DNA of 5,944 nucleotides from Bacillota bacterium. Its GTDB lineage: Bacteria > Bacillota > Peptococcia > Peptococcales > Peptococcaceae. Below, in pieces: positions 1 through 5,558 of this stretch. Every line of letters begins with the position of its first letter. Within the stretch, counting starts at the first letter, position 1. The stretch lies in the NCBI GenBank assembly GCA_023443145.1, contig JAEZVS010000124.1, positions 1 through 5,944 on the forward strand. Reading direction: 5' to 3'. A program made the translations under genes and the position numbers. The notes beneath the pieces are model-generated. The model was not told where the DNA came from. It saw only the letters and a program-made list of their open reading frames with translations, and did not search any database.

Positions 1-155
1 TGCTGACCATGTGTGCCGCAGTATGTCAGGAGGCGGACGCATCTTAATAAAGATGAGAGCTTGGAACAGTGCCGATTTTAAGGCGCATGCAGTTTAAAAT
101 ATCTAAACAAAAAAATGAGAAAAAGTAAAAGCTGAATAAAAAATAAAAATAGCAC
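1..155. other. Upstream leader, no confident gene; possible 3' end of a preceding frame
   Basis: No gene can be assigned with confidence. One + frame reads from the left edge as LTMCAAVCQEADAS and stops at the TAA at 45-47, with a second TAA out of frame beside it. Another + frame stays open to the TAA at 95-97. On the minus strand a frame starting at 42 is open to the edge but lacks a good ribosome binding site. A short palindrome, CATCTT-AATA-AAGATG (40-55), has no T-run and is not a convincing terminator. Bases from about 109 to 155 are A-rich on the + strand; the part just upstream of the -35 box could act as an UP element for RNA polymerase alpha subunits. Confidence 0.35.
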
Positions 156-184
156 TTGATAGCTAACGGCAACTAATGTACAAT
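156..184 (+). promoter_or_regulatory. Sigma-A-type promoter of the operon
   Basis: A -35 box TTGATA (156-161) and a -10 box TACAAT (179-184) are separated by exactly 17 bp, each one base off consensus. An A/T-rich run lies immediately upstream. Transcription would start near 190-192, giving a leader of about 38 nt before the regulator's ATG at 229. No other gap in the operon is long enough for a promoter outside coding sequence, so this probably drives all six genes. Confidence 0.75.
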
Positions 185-191
185 GACATTA
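174..191. promoter_or_regulatory. Candidate TetR-type operator overlapping the -10 box
   Basis: TAATGT (174-179) and ACATTA (186-191) form a perfect 6-bp inverted repeat around a 6-bp centre, 18 bp in all. The -10 hexamer lies at its middle, so a dimeric repressor bound here would block RNA polymerase. Size and position suit a TetR-family operator, and the first gene of the operon encodes such a regulator. Binding is inferred, not shown. Confidence 0.5.
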
Positions 192-207
192 CCGACGGTT
201 GCGTCGG
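192..207. promoter_or_regulatory. GC-rich palindrome at the transcript 5' end: second operator or RNA hairpin
   Basis: CCGACG (192-197) and CGTCGG (202-207) are perfect inverted arms around GTTG. The element directly abuts the palindrome that covers the -10 box. As DNA it could be a second operator half. As RNA it would be a stable stem-loop at or next to the predicted 5' end, about 21 nt before the start codon, where it could protect the message from 5'-end-dependent decay. There is no T-run after it, so it is not an intrinsic terminator. Confidence 0.5.
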
Positions 208-228
208 AACGAAAAGTGGGGGTGCAAT

Positions 229-831
229 ATGTGTGCGGCAAAAAGATTGAGCAAAAATGAGCGAAGAAACGAAATTATGCATGCGGCTGTAAAAGTGATT
301 TTAGAAAAAGGCCTGGATCATACAACCATGGAAGACATCATTGCCGGAACCAGTCTTTCCAAGGGCGGCGTGTATCACTATTACGGCAGTGTGGTCGATA
401 TCTTTAAAGATATTATGCTTTTTGGCATTGACTATCGCAACGATATTATCAAGGCCCATTTGGAAGAATGTGTCCCAGGTCATGAGAAAGCATTTATGGC
501 CAAACAGCTGGTTGACAAGATTATTGACGATAATCCTTATATGCCTCTTTATGTTGAATTCTTAAAGGCTAAAAAACGCAATCCGGAATTAAACCGCTTA
601 ATGCCGGAACTGCAAGAAGAGATGAAACTACGTTTTCAAACAATACTTGATGATCATTCTGCTTGGCTTTTTCAATCAGAGTCTTTTCAGCTCCTCACCC
701 ATTTTATCAATGCCATGATTTTGGCGGCGGATGTATTGGAGGCCAGAGAAGACTTTGTTAAAAACAGGGCGCTTCTTGAGCAAATGGCTATGTTGATTTT
801 TGAAAAGGAGGATTGGCATGAACGTCTATAA
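229..831 (+). CDS. TetR/AcrR-family transcriptional regulator
   Basis: A 200-residue protein of usual TetR-family length, expected to act as a cytoplasmic dimer that represses its own operon until a small ligand binds. The N-terminal helix-turn-helix domain spans about residues 10-56: helix 1 includes IMHAAVKVILEKG, followed by the typical T-T-M-E-D-I-I stretch, and the recognition helix is LSKGGVYHYY (43-52), a classic TetR signature. The helical C-terminal half should hold the ligand pocket and dimer face; its ligand is unknown. The ATG at 229 is chosen because GGGGGTG lies 4 nt upstream. A TTG at 199 would fall inside the leader palindrome, within about 10 nt of the predicted transcript start. 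The 3' end overlaps the next gene by 14 nt. Two adjacent palindromes at the promoter are plausible operators. Family assignment is firm; autoregulation is inferred. Confidence 0.92.
   Translation: MCAAKRLSKNERRNEIMHAAVKVILEKGLDHTTMEDIIAGTSLSKGGVYHYYGSVVDIFKDIMLFGIDYRNDIIKAHLEECVPGHEKAFMAKQLVDKIIDDNPYMPLYVEFLKAKKRNPELNRLMPELQEEMKLRFQTILDDHSAWLFQSESFQLLTHFINAMILAADVLEAREDFVKNRALLEQMAMLIFEKEDWHERL
805..812 (+). promoter_or_regulatory. Ribosome binding site deciding the start of ABC subunit 1
   Basis: AAGGAGGA lies inside the last codons of the regulator gene, 5 nt before the ATG at 818. It rules out an in-frame TTG at 800, which lies upstream of this site, and fixes the 14-nt overlap between the two genes. 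Confidence 0.85.
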
Positions 832-2560
832 AAAAATGTTTCGATACGTATCGGATGACACGATATATGGCTATCTGTCGATCTTAGTATCGGCTGTTTC
901 CGCTTTTTTGTTGGTTTATGGGTATTACTTTATCTATAAATTTTTAGAGGAATTGATTGTTAAAGGGGACAACACCAATGCGAATATATTGGCAACGAAA
1001 ATTGTCTTGTGTCTGACGGTCAGCGCGTTGTTGTATCTTCTTTCCGGACTCATATCCCATAAGTTTGCTTTTAGGCTGGAAACCAATCTAAGAAAAAGAG
1101 GCATTGACGGATTAACAGATGCCAGCTTCCGCTTTTTTGATCTTCATCCTTCCGGCTACATTAGAAAGACCATAGACGATAACGCGGCCAAAACCCATAT
1201 GGCAGTGGCTCATATGCTGCCGGATAATACGCAGGCTTTTTTAATGCCAATTCTTACGCTGATTCTTTCTTTTGCCGTCAGCTGGCGTGTGGGCGTGGTG
1301 ATTGTTGTTTTATCGGTTGTGAGCGCGCTGATTCTAAAAGGCATGATGGGCAACGGCGAATTTATGAAACTTTATCAGACCTCTCTGGATGAATTGAGTG
1401 CAGAGACCGTTGAATATATTAGAGGCATGCCGGTGGTGAAAATTTTCGGCACCAAACTGAAATCTTTTAAGGCGCTTCATGACGCCATTAACAACTACTC
1501 AAAATATGCCTATGATTATTCTCTTTCCTGTAAAGGACCTTATGTGATCTACCAATGGATTTTTTTAGGACTGATTGCCATTCTCGCCATCCCCTTAAGC
1601 TTCTTTTTAACAGGTATATCCAATCCCCAATGGGTTGCGGTGGAACTGATTATGATTTTTTTCTTAAGCGGCGTGATCATGGTGGCCTATATGAAAATCA
1701 TGTGGGCCGGTATGAATATCTTTAACGCCAATTACGCCATCGATCAATTGGAAAATCTATATAGCAAAATGCAGGAAGACAAGCTCCGCTATGGCCAAAG
1801 AGAACATTTTGACAATGGCCGTATTGAATTTGATCGTGTCAGTTTTTCGTACGGAGACAATAAGGTGCTGGATGAGCTTTCATTTACCTTGGAAGAAAAG
1901 AAAACATATGCCTTGGTGGGGCATTCCGGCTCCGGAAAATCCACCATTGCCAAACTTCTATCGGGTTTTTACAAAGTGGATGGCGGCGCCATTAAAATTG
2001 GCGGTCATCCTCTTGAGGATTATACAAAAGAAGCCATCATCCGCAATATTTCTTTCGTGTTCCAAGACAGCAAACTCTTTAAAAAATCCATCTATGACAA
2101 TGTGGCTTTGGCAGACGAACACGCATCAAGGGAAGAGGTGATGGAAGCTCTGCGCCTGGCCGGATGTGATGACATCATGGCCAAATTTAAGACCGGGGAA
2201 AATACGATCATCGGCTCTAAAGGGGTCTATCTTTCCGGCGGTGAAAAACAGCGCATTGCCATAGCCAGAGCCATTTTAAAAAAATCGCCCATCGTCATTA
2301 TGGACGAAGCCAGTGCGGCCATTGATGCGGACAATGAATATGCCTTACAACAGGCCTTTAAAAACCTTATGCAAGAGAAGACCGTCATTATGATTGCCCA
2401 CCGATTGACCAGCATTCAAAATGTGGACGAAATCCTGGTCATGGAAAATGGAAAAATTATGGAACGCGGCAACAACGACAGCCTACTGGCCAAAGCAGGC
2501 CTGTACAAACGATTGCGTACCCTGTATGACACGGCAAATGATTGGAGGGTATCTCAATGA
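818..2560 (+). CDS. ABC transporter permease/ATPase half-transporter, subunit 1 (YbtP/IrtA-like)
   Basis: A 580-residue half-transporter: an exporter-fold membrane domain with six predicted helices (about 19-43, 59-80, two within 139-174, 243-265 and 274-296), then a nucleotide-binding domain from about 335. Motifs are intact: Walker A GHSGSGKST (368-376, Lys374), Q-loop Gln416, signature LSGGEKQR (472-479), Walker B IVIMDE (492-497, catalytic Glu497) and His528. The stretch EYIRGMPVVKIFG (199-211) after the fourth helix is, from memory, characteristic of the subfamily containing the siderophore importers YbtP/YbtQ and IrtA/IrtB. The loop before the signature reads IIGSKG, lacking the Glu of the exporter TEVGERG motif. 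It should pair with the next gene product in the cytoplasmic membrane; its stop overlaps that gene's start (ATGA). Direction and substrate cannot be read from sequence, and drug or peptide export remains possible. Confidence 0.9.
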   Translation: MNVYKKMFRYVSDDTIYGYLSILVSAVSAFLLVYGYYFIYKFLEELIVKGDNTNANILATKIVLCLTVSALLYLLSGLISHKFAFRLETNLRKRGIDGLTDASFRFFDLHPSGYIRKTIDDNAAKTHMAVAHMLPDNTQAFLMPILTLILSFAVSWRVGVVIVVLSVVSALILKGMMGNGEFMKLYQTSLDELSAETVEYIRGMPVVKIFGTKLKSFKALHDAINNYSKYAYDYSLSCKGPYVIYQWIFLGLIAILAIPLSFFLTGISNPQWVAVELIMIFFLSGVIMVAYMKIMWAGMNIFNANYAIDQLENLYSKMQEDKLRYGQREHFDNGRIEFDRVSFSYGDNKVLDELSFTLEEKKTYALVGHSGSGKSTIAKLLSGFYKVDGGAIKIGGHPLEDYTKEAIIRNISFVFQDSKLFKKSIYDNVALADEHASREEVMEALRLAGCDDIMAKFKTGENTIIGSKGVYLSGGEKQRIAIARAILKKSPIVIMDEASAAIDADNEYALQQAFKNLMQEKTVIMIAHRLTSIQNVDEILVMENGKIMERGNNDSLLAKAGLYKRLRTLYDTANDWRVSQ

Positions 2561-4278
2561 CAAATTATTTCCAAAAGCGCTACGCCTTATCGGAGCAGGG
2601 GGCCAAAAACCTGACCAAGGCCACCTGGACGTGTTTTTTTACGTATGTCATCAACATTGCCCCTATGTTTCTCTTGATGGGTTTATGTGATCAGCTGATT
2701 TTAGGACATACGCGAAGCCCGTATGTTTATGTGCTGGGCGCCGGTGTGACATTAATCGCCATGTATGCGCTTTTAGCAAAAGAATATGTGGGTCTTTACA
2801 ATACCACCTACAAAGAATCGGCCAATTTGCGCATCAATTTGGCAGAACATCTGGCGAACCTGCCCATCGCCTACTTTTCGAAACATGATCTCTCCGATCT
2901 TTCTCAGTCCATTATGTCTGATGTGGAGAGAATTGAACATGCCATGAGCCATGCCATCCCCAAAGTCGTCGGAATGTGGATGTTTTTCCCGTTGATGGGT
3001 CTGATGATGCTTATTGGCAACTGGAAACTGGGGCTTGCCGCCATTATTCCCACTCTGCTCAGTTTCGCCGTTATACCCTTGGCGAAGAATAAAACGGTGG
3101 CGGGTAACAGCCGGTATTTTAATGTGCTCAGAGACAATTCGGAGCTTTTTCAAGAAACCATTGAATTGCAACAGGAAATCAGCAGCTTTAATCAATCAGA
3201 GAAGGTTAAAAAATCGCTGTATCAAAAAATGGAGGAAAGCGAACGCATTCACTTTAAAGTCGAAACAGGCAGCATACTTATTTTGGGTTTGTCCAATTTG
3301 TTTTCTTACATCAGTGTGGCGGTGGTTATCGCTGTCGGCATCCATTTGCTGATGCATGGAGAGATTTCTCTTCTGTACCTCCTAGGCTACATCATTGCGG
3401 CCATTAAAATCAAAGAACTGTTTGATATTTCCAAAGAAAGCACGTTGGAAATGTTTTACATTGAACCGGCCGTGCGCCGCATTAAAGAAATAAAAGACAC
3501 AGTGCTTCAAAAAGGAGAAGAGGCCATTCTTTCCAACTACGATATTGAATTTCAGCATGTGTCCTTTGCCTATGATGACGACACCCGGGTGCTAAAAGAC
3601 ATCAGTTTTACCGCCAAACAAGGCGAAGTAACGGCGCTTGTCGGGCCGTCAGGCTCCGGTAAAACATCCATACTCAGGCTGATATCCCGGCTCTATGACT
3701 ATGATGGCGGCAGCATTTTGATCAATGGGCAAGACATCAAACACATCTCGACAGAGTCTCTTTTTAAAGCGGTGTCTATTGTGTTTCAAGATGTCACCTT
3801 ATTTAATACGAGTATTTTGGAAAATATTCGCTTGGGCAGAGAAACCGCTTCAGATGAAGAAGTGAAACGGGCGGCACAGCTGGCCAACTGTATGGATTTT
3901 ATTGAAAAGCTCCCCGCCGGCTTTGATACAAAAATCGGTGAAAACGGAGCGGAGCTCTCCGGCGGTGAAAGGCAGAGGCTTTCTATTGCCAGAGCGTTTT
4001 TGAAAGATGCGCCCATCCTCATTTTGGATGAAATATCCGCCAGTCTGGATGTGGACAACGAAAAGAAAATCCAGGACAGCTTAAATCAGTTGATTCAGGA
4101 TAAAACCGTCATCATCATTTCGCACCGGCTAAAATCCATTGAAAATGTGGATCAAATTGTTGTGATTGATGACGGCTTTGTGGAACAGGCTGGCAATCAC
4201 AGCGCGCTTATTCAAAACTCCAAAGTCTATCAAAACCTGGTGCATAAGACAAAACTGGCCGAAACGTTTAACTATTAG
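2557..4278 (+). CDS. ABC transporter permease/ATPase half-transporter, subunit 2 (YbtQ/IrtB-like)
   Basis: A 573-residue half-transporter, the probable heterodimer partner of the preceding product. An N-terminal elbow segment rich in Lys and Ala (about 7-22) precedes six predicted helices (about 23-48, 55-76, two within 136-176, 238-262 and 267-287). The nucleotide-binding domain begins near 328: Walker A GPSGSGKTS (363-371, Lys369), Q-loop Gln411, signature LSGGERQR (467-474), Walker B ILILDE (487-492, Glu492), D-loop SASLD and His523. The pre-signature loop KIGENG keeps the Glu that the partner lacks. Both subunits have a consensus Walker B Glu, switch His and signature, so neither ATP site looks degenerate. 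The ATG at 2557 is preferred over an in-frame TTG at 2542 because GGAGGGT sits 6 nt before it, and it makes the ATGA overlap. The role is inferred as import or export of a metallophore-like compound. Confidence 0.9.
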   Translation: MTNYFQKRYALSEQGAKNLTKATWTCFFTYVINIAPMFLLMGLCDQLILGHTRSPYVYVLGAGVTLIAMYALLAKEYVGLYNTTYKESANLRINLAEHLANLPIAYFSKHDLSDLSQSIMSDVERIEHAMSHAIPKVVGMWMFFPLMGLMMLIGNWKLGLAAIIPTLLSFAVIPLAKNKTVAGNSRYFNVLRDNSELFQETIELQQEISSFNQSEKVKKSLYQKMEESERIHFKVETGSILILGLSNLFSYISVAVVIAVGIHLLMHGEISLLYLLGYIIAAIKIKELFDISKESTLEMFYIEPAVRRIKEIKDTVLQKGEEAILSNYDIEFQHVSFAYDDDTRVLKDISFTAKQGEVTALVGPSGSGKTSILRLISRLYDYDGGSILINGQDIKHISTESLFKAVSIVFQDVTLFNTSILENIRLGRETASDEEVKRAAQLANCMDFIEKLPAGFDTKIGENGAELSGGERQRLSIARAFLKDAPILILDEISASLDVDNEKKIQDSLNQLIQDKTVIIISHRLKSIENVDQIVVIDDGFVEQAGNHSALIQNSKVYQNLVHKTKLAETFNY

Positions 4279-4282
4279 GAGG
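4276..4282 (+). promoter_or_regulatory. Ribosome binding site of the ECF-S gene, overlapping the preceding stop codon
   Basis: TAGGAGG combines the TAG stop of ABC subunit 2 (4276-4278) with a strong Shine-Dalgarno core, 5 nt before the ATG at 4288. A ribosome terminating on the upstream gene is therefore placed to restart on the S component. Confidence 0.8.
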
Positions 4283-4287
4283 TTACG

Positions 4288-4872
4288 ATGCAAGGAAAAA
4301 GTTTAAAAATTAAAGATCTGGTGACCATCGGCGTGTTTGCGGTCATTTATTTTATCGTGATGTTTGGGGTGGGGATGATCGGTTTGGTGCCCATTCTCTT
4401 TTTGGTCTATCCCACCCTGTTGGGCATCGTCAGCGGCACCATTGTCATGCTTTTTATGGCGAAGGTGCAAAAACCGTGGGCACTTTTCATATTAGGTATG
4501 CTCTCGCCCTTGCTGATGTTTGCCATGGGGCATACGTATGTGCTGGCGCTTCATGCCCTAGTGGTGATGCTCATCGCCGAGATGATCAGAAGGGCGGGCC
4601 ATTATACGTCATTCAAATATAACGCGCTCGCTTTTGCTGTTTTTAACACCTGGATTTGCGGGTCGTTGATGCAAATGCTTTTGATCAAAGACAAATATAT
4701 AGAGCTCACCAGATCCCAAATGAACGAAGCTTATACCGATGTATTGGAAAAGCTGATCACCTATCCCCACATGGTGTTGGTGTACGTTGGCGCCGTTATA
4801 GGCGGCCTCATCGGCGCTTATATCGGAAAAGCGCTGCTTAAAAAGCATTTTTCTAAAGCGGGTATCGCTTGA
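4288..4872 (+). CDS. ECF transporter substrate-binding S component, MptD/Trep_Strep family
   Basis: A 194-residue, very hydrophobic protein with about six membrane segments (near 11-31, 34-57, 64-80, 84-101, 110-132 and 158-182) and no lipid or secretion signal, as expected for an S component. The KIKDLVTIGVFAVIYF start, the G-H-T motif (81-83) and the charged loop at about 134-156 containing the EAYTDVLEKL stretch match my recollection of the Trep_Strep / MptD putative ECF S family. S components capture the substrate from outside and toggle in the membrane when docked on T and the ATPases. A clear AxxxA motif in helix 1 is absent; small residues there are Gly15 and Ala18. The immediately following T and A genes support a dedicated transporter. 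Substrates of this family are poorly defined; its location beside siderophore-importer-like ABC subunits hints at a metal-chelate, haem or cofactor ligand. Confidence 0.85.
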   Translation: MQGKSLKIKDLVTIGVFAVIYFIVMFGVGMIGLVPILFLVYPTLLGIVSGTIVMLFMAKVQKPWALFILGMLSPLLMFAMGHTYVLALHALVVMLIAEMIRRAGHYTSFKYNALAFAVFNTWICGSLMQMLLIKDKYIELTRSQMNEAYTDVLEKLITYPHMVLVYVGAVIGGLIGAYIGKALLKKHFSKAGIA

Positions 4873-5558
4873 TGTGGGGGCTTCAAAGCAGCAGATGGAA
4901 TCCCAATCCCATAACAAAGTTTTTTGTTATGGGATTTTTGGGTGCAACCGTTGCTCACCCTCTCGGCCCTTCTTTTGAATGGGCGGTGGTGCTGGTCATT
5001 TCGATGATGTATGCGGTCAACGGTTTTCGAAAAGAAAGCGTCAAAAACATCATCATCTTTGCTGTGCTGTTCTTTATTCCCGGTCTGAAAGTCCCTGAGC
5101 ACTTGCCTTTGCTGATGCAAATGACCTTTTCTTTGCTGTATGTGTTCCGTATGTTCTATTTGCCTTTTGCAGGGGCTGCGTTCTTCATGAAAACGTCAGA
5201 TGTGGGCAGCATCATCTCATCCATGGACTATCTGAAAATCCCGGGTGCCGTATCGATTCCGATTGCGGTTATTGTTCGGTTTTTTCCATCTTTTATGGAA
5301 GAACGAAGGCACATCAAAATGGCCATGAAGATCAGAGGCATTCAAACAAAAAATCCTGTCAAGTATTTGGAATATGTGGCGGTGCCTTTGCTCATCATAT
5401 CATCCAACATCGCCGATGATATTGCCAAATCGGCAGAAACGAAGTGTATTGCCAATCCCGTTGTGAAAACTCGGTATATACAAATTGGCATCAAGCCCGT
5501 TGATTTTATCTACGCTTTAACGATCGCGGCTTTGGTTGCAGGAGGATGGTTATGCTGA
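4872..5558 (+). CDS. ECF transporter transmembrane T component (CbiQ/EcfT-like)
   Basis: A 228-residue membrane protein that would link the S component to the ATPases. The N-terminal NPNPITKFF (10-18) matches the NPxTK / DPRTK element that opens EcfT/CbiQ proteins, followed by several hydrophobic segments (about 17-30, 37-49, 58-70, 78-104, 124-137 and 211-226). The cytoplasmic coupling region lies between about 138 and 200. The first coupling motif reads KIRG (153-156), close to the usual Ala-Arg-Gly. At the second, expected as Ala-Arg-Gly, the sequence is Thr-Lys-Cys (190-192) in the setting SAETKCIANP. The ATG at 4872 shares its A with the TGA of the S gene; no strong Shine-Dalgarno precedes it, so translation probably depends on coupling. 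An in-frame TTG at 4869 is less likely. A perfect hairpin falls within codons 12-22. Family assignment is good; whether the altered motif affects function is unknown. Confidence 0.87.
   Translation: MWGLQSSRWNPNPITKFFVMGFLGATVAHPLGPSFEWAVVLVISMMYAVNGFRKESVKNIIIFAVLFFIPGLKVPEHLPLLMQMTFSLLYVFRMFYLPFAGAAFFMKTSDVGSIISSMDYLKIPGAVSIPIAVIVRFFPSFMEERRHIKMAMKIRGIQTKNPVKYLEYVAVPLLIISSNIADDIAKSAETKCIANPVVKTRYIQIGIKPVDFIYALTIAALVAGGWLC
4905..4936 (+). repeat. Perfect 14-bp stem-loop with T-run inside the ECF-T coding start
   Basis: AATCCCATAACAAA (4905-4918) and its exact reverse complement (4923-4936) enclose a GTTT loop. The right arm's last bases begin a run of five T (4935-4939), and CCC (4902-4904) can pair with GGG (4940-4942) across a T bulge. 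It looks like a weak intrinsic terminator or attenuator, but it encodes part of the conserved N-terminal NPxTK region, so it is unlikely to be an inserted element. It could lower expression of T and the ATPase relative to S and the ABC subunits. Confidence 0.6.
5540..5546 (+). promoter_or_regulatory. Ribosome binding site deciding the ECF ATPase start
   Basis: AGGAGGA lies in the final codons of the T gene, 5 nt before the ATG at 5552. Another in-frame ATG at 5546 overlaps this site and is too close to be used, so the start at 5552 is preferred. Confidence 0.8.

Noticed and set aside
40..55. Palindrome CATCTT-AATA-AAGATG as a terminator of an upstream gene
   Set aside because: The stem is only 6 bp with two G-C pairs and no T-run follows on either strand.
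53..97. Short + strand frame starting at the ATG at 53 after an AGGAGG at 28-33
   Set aside because: The Shine-Dalgarno-like site is 19 nt from the ATG, far beyond usable spacing, and the 14-residue product has no recognisable feature.
156..207. Fur or DtxR metal-repressor box at the promoter
   Set aside because: Neither the AT-rich Fur-type repeat nor the DtxR/IdeR-type TTAGG..CCTAA pattern is present; the palindromes differ from both.
199..228. TTG at 199 as the regulator's start
   Set aside because: It lies inside the leader palindrome, almost at the predicted transcript start, with no ribosome binding site; ATG 229 has one and gives a normal TetR N-terminus.
2773..3195. Minus-strand open frame of 140 codons opposite ABC subunit 2
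   Set aside because: It lies wholly within a gene with intact conserved domains, has no family resemblance, and its composition is what the complementary strand would give.
4368..4428. G-rich stretch near the S-gene start and a later C-rich stretch as a hairpin
   Set aside because: Complementarity is broken and the loop is long; the bases are explained by hydrophobic Gly, Val and Pro codons.
4609..5120. Two overlapping minus-strand open frames opposite the ECF-S and ECF-T genes
   Set aside because: They are antisense to well-supported membrane proteins, rich in His and Gln from complementary codons, and show no domain or start signal.
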